A DNA stretch of 64,000 nucleotides, taken from positions 434,001 through 498,000 of the forward strand of contig JAPFFF010000038.1 of assembly GCA_039105265.1 (NCBI GenBank), given 5' to 3'. Below the pieces are notes generated by a model. It saw only the letters and a list, made by a program, of their open reading frames with translations. It was not told the origin of the DNA and made no database searches. Shown piece by piece: positions 40,196 to 50,911 of the stretch; position 1 is the stretch's first letter; every line of letters starts with the position of its first letter. This DNA comes from Tritrichomonas musculus. Lineage: Eukaryota > Parabasalia > Tritrichomonadida > Tritrichomonadidae. The position numbers were made by a program, and so were the translations under genes.

Positions 40196-41240
40196 ATGGC
40201 AGCATTAAGCAAAGAGATTTTTTTCGGTGATATGGACCCACTTAATCATATATGTGATAAAATCGACCAAGATCAGTTGTAAATGATTTCAAAATTGTTT
40301 GCATTTTCAAATAAACCACCAAACTCTCTCCGAACATACTTTCAATTCATTATTCATCCAAACCTTTATATTTATCAACGTCAAATAAAGAATGTTTTAG
40401 CGCAATTAATAGATAGCCCTAATATAATTAAAAGCAAAATTATTCCAGAAAAATTATTAGCACTCGAATTGATATGTAATTCATTTTATTATATGGTTCA
40501 AACAGGAACCAAGAGAACATCAGAAATTTCATTATAAATTAATAGCCAAACAAGATCTAAAGAAGTTTTCATTCAAATTATTCCAGAAGGAATTTTATTT
40601 TATAAAGATTTCAAAATTTTGGTTAATAATGAACAAATTAGTAAATCTGAGCTTTTTTTCCAATTCATTATTTTTTTTTTTTTTTCAAGTGTTAGTGTAC
40701 AAGCCTATTCTTCAGAAACATGTTGAAACATCAATTAGAACAAAATTAAAAATTCCTAATAATATCACAAATGGCTATGCTTTGATTCAACATAAAGATC
40801 ATTTTTTTAAATTGAGCCAACTTTAACAATTTAATTCAGATGGTGTGTACAATTGCTTTCAACGCCCCTTTTTGGAAAGAAATCACCTATAGTTTTTATT
40901 TTGGTAGTACTTATTCAGAAGAAGATTCATTTATTTTTATTACAAATGATGATGTTATAAATATTGAACAAAAAATTCAATCTATTGATCAAGAACATGT
41001 GTTTATTTTTAAAGAAAATTGCACCTTCTTTTCTTTCATTATGTGCTACTTTCAGTTCTACAAACTGCTTCAACTATTTATTTGAATATTATTCAAGGAA
41101 CAATGATAACGATAATTTTTTAAAGCAGTTTGCTTGTTATGGAGGTGATTTACAAATTATTAGCAAACTGCTTTTTTGGATTCAAAAACCTGATTGTAAA
41201 GATTCTCAAGGCTTACGTATTAATCTTGTTAGTGTTGTAT
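40196..41240 (+). pseudogene. Degraded plus-strand gene of unknown family
   Basis: From ATG 40196 the plus strand shows a run of protein-like segments interrupted several times: GDMDPLNHICDKIDQDQL, then SLRTYFQFIIHPNLYIYQRQ, then EVFIQIIPEGILFYKDFKIL, then a part around KIPNNITNGYALIQHKDHFF and VYNCFQRPF. Segments switch between frames downstream. The start (a short acidic helix followed by helical I/L-rich segments) suggests a host gene from a large protist family, but it was not recognised. Multiple interruptions make expression of a full product unlikely. Confidence 0.5.
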
Positions 41241-41449
41241 AAAAAGTGAATATAAGACCAATAAACAAAGATTGATTTTAATTAAAATTACAAACATTTG
41301 TAAGTGATTGCCTTTCTTTTAAACTTACCAAATCTGAAAGTCAATCAGTTTATATATGCATAGATACTCTTTATATAAAGAATATATTTCATCAAATAAG
41401 GTACACAGTATCTGTGTAATAAATATTTATTGAATTTGTTGATTATAAT

Positions 41450-43110
41450 GTTGGATAAAAAAATTTTGATGCTGTTTTGTAATTCTTTCATCTATTATTT
41501 GAAGTTCTTTTGGTGCTAAAATTGGAGGATGCCCATCTTTTCATTCACCACTTAAAAATATAAAATGGTGTTTTTCAGTTTAGTAATTGTTTTTTTCAAA
41601 ACATAAAAATTCTAATAAAAAACCTAATTGTTGGTTAAATGTTAAAGCATATAAAAATGTGTCCTGAGAAGTTGCTTGATCAATAGGTGCTTTTTCTTCA
41701 TCTGCGCTTATATATAGATTTATCGTTTCTTTGAGCCCGCCGGGATTGCGTCTTCATCGAATGAAACTTAATGGCTTCATTCATTTTTTTCAGTTCATTA
41801 TGGTTTTTTCTATCAAATTTCCTTAATTTGATCTTTGCATTTTGAAACTTTTCTGATAAAAGTTCACATCATTGAACCAAAAATCAAATGAAATGATCAA
41901 TTTTCTGTGAGAAATACCGAAACTTTCTCAAAACTAGTTAATTTGAATCTGACTTTTGTTCAAAGCAACTCTCAATTTGTTCAAAAATTGAGTATTTTGA
42001 ATGAAAAAAGTTATATGAACCTTATTTTTAAAATCTACATTTTCAATGCGCTCCAACACTTCACTACATATTTTGACACGCTTGACAATGACACTTGATT
42101 ATTAGATTTACTAAGTTGTGCTGATTCATTTCATAATGATTATTATTGCCTTATTTTAATATTTTTCTTGATCAAACCATTTAATCAATGAGAAAGAATA
42201 TTGAAATTTTTTTTTTCTGCAAATCCCATCAAACATCCATTCTTGTTTGAGAAAAAAGCGTTTTTTGGTTTTAAAATGCTCATATTCCAGATGTTTTTTT
42301 AACAAATTGGAATTATAACCTCAAAACAAAGGATATTTACTATTTACTGAATCTTGATGTATGACAACAAAATAAGATTTCTGGCAATTTAATTGCATCA
42401 TGTTTCATTGTTTAAATGAATTAATCTTTACGAAACCTTAATTTAATGTCTCAAAAATCTTTGATAATGCCAAATAAAAGATAAAAGCAAAGGTTTCTTC
42501 TTAAAAAAATAAAGAATGAAAAACTCTGAAAATTAAACAGTTAATATTTGCTATATGTTCGTTTTGAACCATAATACTTCCATCACTAAAATCATCAGGG
42601 CTCATTCTAACAAAATTTCTTGTATGTCCTGTTCTTCTTGATATTTCTATTATATTGCATGTAGATCCAAGCAATGAATAACATTCAAATGAAATTTTTT
42701 CATATTCATTGGCCTAAAATAACGATTTTGGTTGTTCATTTATGTAATCCGAAAAATGTAGCAAAATCGACCATAGGTAATTTTTATTCATAATATTGTA
42801 TAAATGCTGATATCAAAATTTAGCTGTTTTGATGATGCGAATTTTTGACTTTTACGATTATAAGGTATTCAATTCGGTGGTCTATCATTTATGATAAGTC
42901 TTTATGACTTCTTAATTGGATAATTGCCCCTTCAATGTGCTTGTTGCTATAAATATCGATATCAGAATCGACACTTTTTTAAGCTTTATAATTGATTATC
43001 AGTTTCTAAACCTAATATCGATATTCTCTGGAAATCGTTAATCAAATCGGAAATGTCATAAGAAAAATTATTGATCATTATTAGATATTTTCCACTTACT
43101 AAAAGTTTAT
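41450..43110 (-). pseudogene. Patchy minus-strand coding remnants
   Basis: Several short protein-like segments lie on the minus strand, in order: FSYDISDLINDFQRISILGL (about 43060), VDSDIDIYSNKHIEGAIIQL (about 42960), EISRRTGHTRNFVRMSPDDF (about 42660), INLYISADEEKAPIDQATSQ (about 41720) and DGHPPILAPKELQIIDERIT (about 41530). They are separated by stops and non-coding sequence. They may come from one or more genes. The last part recalls the helix-turn-helix linker of some DNA transposases, but this is weak. Decay is advanced. Confidence 0.35.
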
Positions 43111-43836
43111 GGGTTTTATTTTTCTCTTTGAAAAATAATATATTATTTTGATAAAACATATTTTCTCATTTTTGTTATTTAAAAATGATTATAAACCAAT
43201 ATATTGGTATTTTTTATTTCAAAGAAATTTGAATACTGCTGAATTTTTTTTTTTTCTTGATATCAACATTTTTCACGATATTTGAAATAGAGATTGATTA
43301 TCAAATTAATAATTTTGTTACAAATATATAAAAACGTACTGATAACCGATACTGATTATCGAGATATAACAAGCCTAATGATATCTTCCATTCAATATTT
43401 TTACAGACATTTTAATAATATAATCTTTTTTGAGCATATAATTTATTTCTTTAAAAAAACTTATACTAGTTTGTTTTATTTCCTTAAATTCTTTGTATTT
43501 GATTATATTGGCATTCTTTTAAATTTTAAATTGAATGCTTTCAATTTTTTATATAAACTGATATTTAAAATAATCCAATATAAGTTTTTTAAAGAAATTG
43601 CTTAATTATGTATTAATTTATATTCAATCGAATTGCTTTAATAATGTATTATTTAGATTGAGTCACTTTTCAATTTTTTCACCTTTTATTTATATTGGCT
43701 ACAGAAAAAAATATGAAAACGAACATTCTTCAATTTAAAAATTTGAAAGATTAAATTGTCAATTTTATTTCAATTTTTTTTTTTCAATGCTCAAAATTTT
43801 TTTATTATGAAAAAGTTGAAAAAAAAAAAAAAATAA
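43111..43836. other. A+T-rich spacer
   Basis: No supported gene. An open frame of 103 codons at 43294-43605 is almost all Ile, Phe, Leu and Tyr and reads as translated T-rich sequence. Confidence 0.55.
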
Positions 43837-45480
43837 ATGAATCAAGATCAGCATTTTACATTTCCATTAGATAGTACGAAATATAAGCTACGCAAATTTA
43901 TTGGACGAGGATCAACTGCAACTGTATATGCAGCTCAATGCATCACAAATAACCAAGAAGTTGCAATCAAATTGATTAATTTAGAGGTGTGCCCACTTGA
44001 AATCGATTCATTACGAGCTGAAATTGCATTTTGGTCTTCGTGTGACCATCCAAATGTAGTTAAATATTACGGATCTTTTGTTGAAGGCTCAATCTTATAT
44101 ATAATTATGGAATACATGAATTTAGGGTCAATTTCAGAAATTATGAAATTCGGATTTAGCAATGGAATACCAAAAGAAAATGTTATTTCTGCCATACTTA
44201 AAGATATTCTGGAAGCAATCAATTATTTTCATTTAAATAACAAGATTCATCGTGATATTAAGACTGGTAATGTATTAGTAAACCAAAAAGGTGAAGTTAA
44301 AATAGGAGACTTTGGCATTGCAGCTAATTTAGTTGAACAAGGGCAAAGAGTTCGTGCTCGATTTACAGTTATTGGTACTCCATGCTATATGGCACCTGAA
44401 GTAATTGTTTCTCAAAATGGGTATTCAGAAAAGGCAGATATATGGAGCTTAGGAATAACAGCTATAGAACTAGCAACTGGATCTGCTCCATATTCAGATC
44501 TTCATCCTCTAGAAGTTATCGTTCGCATTTCAGATTCACCACCACCATCACTTCCAGAGCCATCAATTAATACCTCTAATGACACACTACCAAATGGTGT
44601 ATCCTCAAATAATTCGGATCAAAAAAACAGTTCGCCTCCAGTTATCCAAGAATACTCACAAGCATTCCGTGACTTTGTTCGCCTCGCATTACAGAAACAA
44701 CCTGACAAAAGACCAAGCGCAATTGAGCTTCTTGGATCAAAATTCATAAAAATGTCAGCTTCTCAAACTGAGCTAGCAGAACTGTTCTCTCTCATTCCAT
44801 CAATTGAACTTCAATATGAAATTACTCATCCACCTTTAAATTTAAACAAAAAAAATTCATCATCTTCAATTTCTCAATACCAAGATGAAGACAATGACAA
44901 AAATGAAAAGTCATCCAAACATAATGAACATTCAGTTGAATTTGGTGAAATTGAACCGAACAATATGGCAAACGATAAAAGCGATATTAATATTCAAAAT
45001 GATCAGCAAAGAAAGTCTGATGGAATTAAAACGGAATGGGATTTCAGTAGCATAAATGAAAGCAGTGGAAATAGCAGCACTGAAAAATTTGAAATTAAAA
45101 GCGAAAGCAATAATAGTATTACTTTAAGTAATAATGAAATCAATATTATCAATAATTTCAATAGCACTAACAATGTTGGGACTCCTACTGTTGTTCAAAA
45201 AGGGAAATTTACTATTACAAAGCATTCAACAAGTACTGATTCAAATATGCAACTTCAAAAGTCATGTTCGACACCATCGACTTGTTCAAGCTCGTTTATT
45301 TCACAAGGTAATATAAAATCTAATGAAGATAATGATACAAAAATTATTATCGAAGATCTTAGGAAAAGAATTTCTAAACTGAAGAGTAAAATCTGTTCTT
45401 TGAAAAATGAAAACAATGAATTGAAAGGAAAATTGGATAATTTGACTAATGAAGTCAAAGAACTTGGTTATATTATTTGA
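43837..45480 (+). CDS. STE20-family kinase, Fray/OXSR1-like
   Basis: The 547-residue protein starts with a kinase domain at residues 16-308: glycine loop GRGSTATV (23-30), Lys45, IHRDIKTGNVL with HRD 138-140, DFG 158-160, activation segment RFTVIGTPCYMAPE. The part VAIKLINLEVCPLEIDSLRA followed by CDHPNVVKYYGSFVEGS is typical of the germinal-centre kinases closest to OXSR1/SPAK/Fray, which control ion transport and stress responses. A Ser/Asn/Glu-rich disordered region (about 330-500) follows, and the protein ends in a coiled coil (IEDLRKRISKLKSKICSLKN ...). A loop of about 30 polar residues (242-272) interrupts the C-lobe. No OSR-type CCT domain is visible. Confidence 0.85.
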   Translation: MNQDQHFTFPLDSTKYKLRKFIGRGSTATVYAAQCITNNQEVAIKLINLEVCPLEIDSLRAEIAFWSSCDHPNVVKYYGSFVEGSILYIIMEYMNLGSISEIMKFGFSNGIPKENVISAILKDILEAINYFHLNNKIHRDIKTGNVLVNQKGEVKIGDFGIAANLVEQGQRVRARFTVIGTPCYMAPEVIVSQNGYSEKADIWSLGITAIELATGSAPYSDLHPLEVIVRISDSPPPSLPEPSINTSNDTLPNGVSSNNSDQKNSSPPVIQEYSQAFRDFVRLALQKQPDKRPSAIELLGSKFIKMSASQTELAELFSLIPSIELQYEITHPPLNLNKKNSSSSISQYQDEDNDKNEKSSKHNEHSVEFGEIEPNNMANDKSDINIQNDQQRKSDGIKTEWDFSSINESSGNSSTEKFEIKSESNNSITLSNNEINIINNFNSTNNVGTPTVVQKGKFTITKHSTSTDSNMQLQKSCSTPSTCSSSFISQGNIKSNEDNDTKIIIEDLRKRISKLKSKICSLKNENNELKGKLDNLTNEVKELGYII

Positions 45481-46063
45481 TTTGAATTTTTTTTTCATAT
45501 CATTTTACAGATGAAAAAATATGACATGCACCGTCTTTACTTTATATTTTTAAATGTTTTTTATCATTAAATATAATTATAATTTTTATGCTGAACAACA
45601 TTTTTTTGTATGATGAAATTGAATTGAATATATAAGGTCAATTTCTCTATGAAATTTCTGTCAGAAAAACAAAAAATATTTTTGATCAGATTGACAATCT
45701 TCCTCTTAACTTTTCTTTTATAAATTTGCAATATAATAGTTTTTTCATATTTTAATAACATAAATACTTTATGTATCTCTGTTTTGAAGAATTTTGATGT
45801 TCATTTACAATGATATTTTAGAAAGAATCATTGTATTATAATTTTTATTCCCATTATAAGCAATTATGCTGATCAACATTCTATTTTAAAATAATAAAAT
45901 ACTTCAATGTCAAATCTTCTCTTTGATGATATTTCAACTATTAAAGGTGAAATACATTTTACAATATAATCATATTATCATACCAAAATTATTAATTAAT
46001 ATCAATAATATTGAAATGCTTCCATGAGAACTTGGTTTTAAAAAAGCTTTTTTTATCTTTGAC
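45481..46063. other. A+T-rich spacer
   Basis: No gene is seen downstream of the STE20-like kinase. It ends at the 46-kb MITE. Confidence 0.6.
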
Positions 46064-46516
46064 GGCTTAAGGCAAAAGCATTCAAAAAGTGAAGATTTTT
46101 TTGAGGCAAAAACGATCAAAAACACGTTTTTAATTTGAGAACTGCTCACAAAAACATAACTTTTTGATAAAATCAACTTTTTGAAATAAAAACACGGTTA
46201 TTGCTTTAAATAATTGGCCTTTTGGCTTGTTCAAGTGGCGCCATTTTTCTTCTTGGCCTCATGAATTAGAATTCGGAGCTCTTCTACAGGGAGCAACGTC
46301 TAATCTAATTCATGAGGTACCTAGAGTGTGTAGCTCACTGCAGAAGCCAAAATGCCAATTATTTAAAGCTATAACCGTGTTTTTAATTTCAAAAAGTTGA
46401 TGTTCTCAAAAAGTTATGTTTTTGTGAGCAGTCTCAATTTAAAAAAGTGTTTTTGATCGTTTTTGCCTCAAAAAAATCTTCACTTTTTGAATACTTTTGC
46501 ATTACGCCACTTTGAC
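46057..46516. mobile_element. 445-bp MITE with ~165-bp inverted arms, plus its target duplication
   Basis: The element spans 46064-46508 (GGCTTAAGGCAAAAG at the left, complement of GGCGTAATGCAAAAG at the right). It is flanked by CTTTGAC at 46057-46063 and 46510-46516, a likely 7-8 bp target duplication. The two arms of about 165 bases are some 90% alike. The centre carries a second palindrome built on CCTCATGAATTAGA (about 46257) and its complement (about 46304). Seven copies of TCAAAAAGT or its complement lie in the arms (46082, 46159, 46176, 46389, 46406, 46482 and near variants). There is no coding sequence. The duplication length fits hAT (8) better than Mutator (9). Confidence 0.75.
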
Positions 46517-46580
46517 TATAAACATATATGAAAAATATCATATTATTTATACTTTGCTATCTAATTTTGTAACGGGTGGC

Positions 46581-47651
46581 ATCCATAGCAGGGATGTTTA
46601 TCGATAGTGTCCGATAACGGTTAAATACGTTGCCAATATTATCGATATTATCGGGAGTAGAGTAGAATAACCGATACTATCCGATAATAAATATCATTAT
46701 CGATAAAAACGGTTTTTATCATGGCCAATAATGACCGATATTTTTCACTTTTTTAAGGTAAAGAAAAGATATTTACTAGAAATTATGGCTATTTAATTGT
46801 TATATAATTATATAAAAGTTATTTTTTCAAGTAATGACATATAAAAAAGCTTGTATGTACAAAAGATCAAATTATTAAAAAAGATTTTTTATATTTCATA
46901 GGAAATTAACTTTTATTATAATAAAAAATAAGTAATATATTATAATTCTAATAATATTTAAGTATGAAATTTAAAATCAATAAAGATAATTTTATTTTGG
47001 CTAAAAAATTAAATTTATCAAAAAGTGAACACGATAACTTTTTGTAAATTAATAATATTCTCTCCATTTCTCTAAATATTTTTAGACTTGATATTCTTTT
47101 AATAAAAAAAAACGCAAATTATTTTAGTAGCATTGCATTAATATTTCATTACATATTAAGATTCGTTAATTTGCAAATATGGAAATAATTTAATACTGAG
47201 AAGATATGAGGAAATTATCGTCTTATAACTTTGTTCTTAATCATAATCTTTTTTTGTTGGCCAATTGGTTCTTTTTTAAAAATTTTGTAAATAATCTTTT
47301 TATGTATTAATCAAAAACCTGATTTTTTAGCTTCTCATTATTATATTGGACATATAATGCACCCCGACCTTATTTCGCTTATTTCAGCATGCACTATTGA
47401 AGTACAATTAAAAATATAAAATTCCAAATTTTCATCAAAAATGTAAAAAAAAAGTATGGAAATTTTATTATAAAATATCGGAGAATATCGAACCGTAACC
47501 GTCCGATAGTGACCAAATATCGGCGGTTTTGCTTAACGTATTTATCGATAATTATTGGTTATCGAACAAATTTTTATCGATATTATCGGACTATCGATAA
47601 TGAGCCGATAATCGATATTTATCATCATCGATCGACAACCCTGATCCATAG
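46581..47651. mobile_element. Non-autonomous hAT element with perfect 8-bp target duplication
   Basis: The element runs 46589-47643. Its ends are CAGGGATGTTTATCGATAG and the complement of CAGGGTTGTCGATCGATGA, the CAGGG start being a hAT hallmark. ATCCATAG is repeated exactly at 46581-46588 and 47644-47651, giving the 8-bp duplication of hAT transposition. The outer 150 bases on both sides are packed with TATCGATA, CCGATA and TTATCGG strings, like hAT subterminal transposase-binding sites. The 750-bp centre is very A+T-rich and has no open frame, so it must depend on a transposase from elsewhere. Intact ends and duplication suggest a fairly young insertion. Confidence 0.9.
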
Positions 47652-48344
47652 TATAAAACCATAGATTTATAAAAAATATTTTTTACGCAAATAATAATTA
47701 TAATAAATATGATATATTTTAATAATATTATAATTAAATTATATATACTTTATATCAAAATACATGAATCTATCTTTAATTCGAGAAAGTAAAAATATGC
47801 ATTATTCGTGTCGAAACGAGATTGTTCATCGTTTTTATAACTTTTTGTCATGTTTTCACATTGAATTTTTTTGAACAAGGTCTGTTCGTCTTGCTTTTTT
47901 CAGAATATTGATGCTTATATAAACATAATTTTCTTGAAAATATATTTATAATAATATAAAATTATTTTATTTTAAAGTAAAATAATAATTTATATATTTA
48001 ACTACCAAATTAAATATTGTTAAACTTAGTATAAAATAAGATATTTATGTTTTTGTATTTGTTTGTAATAATTATGCCTTTTTAGGGCTTGAAACAGGAT
48101 AATATTACTAATTAGAGTTTATTTAACCCAATATTGATATATTTGTTTGAAATAATTTCATACTAAAAATTTTAATAAATTGAAAGTATAAATGGCTCGA
48201 TTTAACACGACATAATCTATCACTTGCCGACTAATTAACTTATCATCTTTTGGTTTATTTAAAATCGACAAATTATTAGAAATTAGAATTCATAGAATTA
48301 TATCAATTTGAGAGAAAAAGTTTTTTTGATATCACATTTTTTGA
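47652..48344. other. A+T-rich spacer
   Basis: Nothing supported. It forms the upstream region of the 48345 gene, where GATATCACATTTTTTGA abuts the ATG. Confidence 0.6.
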
Positions 48345-49046
48345 ATGAGCATATGGGGGAAAGACTTTGATGATGACGAAATTGATGATTACGAAAGTTA
48401 TCTTAGGGATCATGAAATTAATAGTTTTTTAGATTTAACACGGCAACCAAATTCAGAAGATCAAAACTTTTTTACTGAAGATGATTTTATTATCGATTAT
48501 CAATCATTTGAGCAGACAAGCAAAAATCAACAATCACAAGATTGCATCTCAGATTCTACATCAAAAGGACCACCCCCGGAAGAAGAAGAAATACCTCCAT
48601 TATTACCTTCACCAAAAAAAGAACCATCCATTCCATTTTCTATGGACAGAATTCCTCAAAAGAGGATCGATATGTTGCTGAATATAAAACAAGACCAATC
48701 GCTTCGGAATTTTTGTGACCCGAAGTTAAAGATCGGTCTTAGCGAAAAACAAAGCTCATTTAAGCAACAATTTTATTCCATTTTTTTAAATGATATCAAA
48801 GGAAAGAATATCTTTCCAAAGGAGAAGGTTATTGTTATTCATAATTCAATATGCGTTCAAGCCGGTGTCAGAAGAATGAAAAGAGATGAATACCGTGCAA
48901 TTAATAATTATTTTAAGCACTTTGCTAAATATAAGAATCAAATCCTTAAAAGCATAATCGAAAATAAAGAAGAACTTTCTTCTTTAATCGATTTACCATC
49001 AATAATTGAAAAAGCAAATGCGAATTACCCTACCAAGAAAAAATAA
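48345..49046 (+). CDS. Unrecognised protein, paralogue A (acidic N terminus, conserved C-terminal domain)
   Basis: The 233-residue product has an acidic N terminus (SIWGKDFDDDEIDDYESYL), a Pro/Glu-rich middle (PPPEEEEIPPLLPSPKKEP) and a basic helical C-terminal domain at about residues 137-222. This domain aligns without gaps with residues 124-210 of the product at 50912-51574, at roughly one third identity. Shared positions include Y.IFL..I.GK.I..KE.V..IH, a central Gly, Lys-Arg, YF..FA, IL and L..L. Both proteins also begin W..(K/T)DF. The acidic tail plus basic helical domain resembles a transcription factor, but this is only inference. Start ATG 48345 is 10 bases after the ATTTTTTGA string. 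Confidence 0.75.
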   Translation: MSIWGKDFDDDEIDDYESYLRDHEINSFLDLTRQPNSEDQNFFTEDDFIIDYQSFEQTSKNQQSQDCISDSTSKGPPPEEEEIPPLLPSPKKEPSIPFSMDRIPQKRIDMLLNIKQDQSLRNFCDPKLKIGLSEKQSSFKQQFYSIFLNDIKGKNIFPKEKVIVIHNSICVQAGVRRMKRDEYRAINNYFKHFAKYKNQILKSIIENKEELSSLIDLPSIIEKANANYPTKKK

Positions 49047-49442
49047 ATTAATCTATATTAATAAGCCACTTTGGTTTGTTCATTGTGGTTTCATTAATTA
49101 TAAAAAATAAAATAAAATTAAATATTTTTTCTTTTTTTATATGAATAATTTAATTTAATGAGGAACCAGATTCAATTCCAAAAACACCACAAATTTTTTA
49201 AAAAGAAATAGATTGTTGATTATGCAAAAATAATATTTGAATTACTTTTTTGAATTTGTAATTAGCTCAATTTATCTTGATAAAAATTGCTACAAATATG
49301 TGCCTTAGATGGAAACGAGAAGAAAATGGATAGATATCTAGATATATAGATATAAGCAAATAATATCAAACCATACATGTATAAATCATATATGCATATA
49401 TAATATACATCATTTTTTATTTATATATTTGTTTATTTACAA
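49047..49442. other. A+T-rich spacer
   Basis: 3' flanks of two convergent genes. Contains an ATATAGATATA-type simple repeat near 49335 and no gene. Confidence 0.6.
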
Positions 49443-50060
49443 TTACTTGAGATTATCAACAAATTCAGCAATCGTAGAAACAAAGAAAGAACCAATAACA
49501 AAAACCATAACATTCCTAGTAAAGCGTATGAGTGCTTCTTTTGCTTCGGCTTCTCCACCCCTTTTTTCTAAAGAAGAATACCAATTTTTAATTCTTTGTT
49601 TTAAGGAAACATTTGAAGGTGGCTGGGGTTGAGCATTTAGCTGTGGGTTCAGATTATGAATATTGTTGATTACTTCGATTCTATTTTCAGAGTCGTCATA
49701 TTCTTGCTTGTTTAAACTTTTATTTGTCTTTTCTTCTTCAACCTCAGGGCTAATTTGTATAATTTGTTTATCATCAAGTGGCTTCGTTTGTTCTTCATTG
49801 GGGCTGTTTGAATCTTCAGGATTAATTGAGGTATTTACAGAACTTTGAGGAGTAGCTTCTAATGTATTGGGAACTTCACCTTGTTGGTTTGACGAAGGAG
49901 TTGCTTCTTCTGTAGGATGAACTTCGATTGGCGCTTCATCTGTAAATAGTGAGTCCTGCATTTGATGCAGTTCATTACTAAAATTATTTGAGATTTCGAC
50001 AGCAGCTTTAACTTCATTATCATCATTTTTGACCCAATCGGGCTGATTATGTTCAGTCAT
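49443..50060 (-). CDS. Tail-anchored membrane protein of unknown function
   Basis: The 205-residue product has about 145 residues of acidic, Pro/Gln/Asn-rich disorder, a short basic helix (LKQRIKNWYSSLEKRGGEAE), and one hydrophobic segment at about residues 181-199 (NVMVFVIGSFFVSTIAEFV). Only five residues follow (DNLK-type end). One span at the very C terminus with no signal peptide is the layout of a tail-anchored protein inserted after translation, with the acidic part facing the cytosol. In a parabasalid, ER, Golgi or hydrogenosome outer membrane are all possible. It converges with paralogue A and is divergent from paralogue B. Confidence 0.7.
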   Translation of the reverse strand: MTEHNQPDWVKNDDNEVKAAVEISNNFSNELHQMQDSLFTDEAPIEVHPTEEATPSSNQQGEVPNTLEATPQSSVNTSINPEDSNSPNEEQTKPLDDKQIIQISPEVEEEKTNKSLNKQEYDDSENRIEVINNIHNLNPQLNAQPQPPSNVSLKQRIKNWYSSLEKRGGEAEAKEALIRFTRNVMVFVIGSFFVSTIAEFVDNLK

Positions 50061-50911
50061 TTATCAAAAAATTTTGGATTTCTGTATTAAAATGTTCTTT
50101 TTCAAAAACTTCGGTTGTCGTTTAATAATTTCAATAGAAAAATACAGCAATTTTAAAAAAGAATTTAATTAAAATTAAAAATGTTTAATTATTTTAAGCT
50201 TAATTATATTTATATATATTTATTTTATTGCAATATTTCCATATTTTTAATTGAGATACCAATGAAATTTTGTGTATTTAAATTTGAAATAAACTTTAGA
50301 AAAAAGATAACAGCTTAATATAGTATTAAATCCAGTGTATTTCATTAGGTTATTATGATACATACAAAATATAAAAAAGATTTTTTTTATTGTTTGATTG
50401 CTCAGAAAAGGAGATATCGTCTTTTTTATTTATTTCAAATTTTATTCTCAAATAATAAATAATTGTTTTGCTTTTTTTTATTATCATATTAATTATTGCT
50501 AAGAATATATAAGCATAAAATTTTTTATGATAGAATATATAAGAATGACCAACTATAATCACAAAAATTAAAAACAGCATTTTCTTGAAAAAAAATATAA
50601 GATATCAAGTAATATATTAAATTTTAAATATAAATGTATTATTTAAAATATATTTTTTTATTAAAATACAAACAAATTTTCATATTATGATACTTTTAAC
50701 ATTTTTATTTTTTTCAGAATTTCAAATATAAAAAAATTTTGAATTGTTAATTTTGAATTTAAAAAAATTTTGAATTGTTAATTTTGAATTTAAAAAAATT
50801 TTGAATTGTTAATTTTGAATTAAAAAAAATTTTGAATTATTAATTTTCCTTTCAATTTTTGTGAGATAAAACTGGTTATATTAAAAAAATATACAAATTA
50901 TAACTTTTTTG
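50061..50911. other. Divergent A+T-rich spacer with a tandem repeat
   Basis: It lies between the tail-anchored gene and paralogue B and must hold both promoters. Apart from the tandem repeat at 50730-50847 nothing stands out. TAACTTTTTTG touches the ATG of paralogue B. Confidence 0.6.
50730..50847 (+). repeat. 31-bp tandem repeat upstream of paralogue B
   Basis: Nearly four units of about 31 bases, each an A run followed by TTTTGAATTGTTAATTTTGA. The last unit is worn (ATTATTAATTTTCC). It ends about 65 bases before the start codon of paralogue B, so it may sit in its promoter. Confidence 0.8.

Noticed and set aside
42830-43380. Second hAT copy suggested by ATATCGATAT and ACCGATA strings
   Set aside because: No CAGGG ends and no target duplication were found. 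The strings are too few and fall partly in protein-like remnants.
43294-43605. 103-codon plus-strand frame
   Set aside because: Almost wholly Ile, Phe, Leu and Tyr, as expected from T-rich spacer. It has no charged pattern or homology signal.
49320-49400. ATAT-rich simple repeat as a possible regulatory site
   Set aside because: Such strings are common in these spacers and no positional pattern supports a function.
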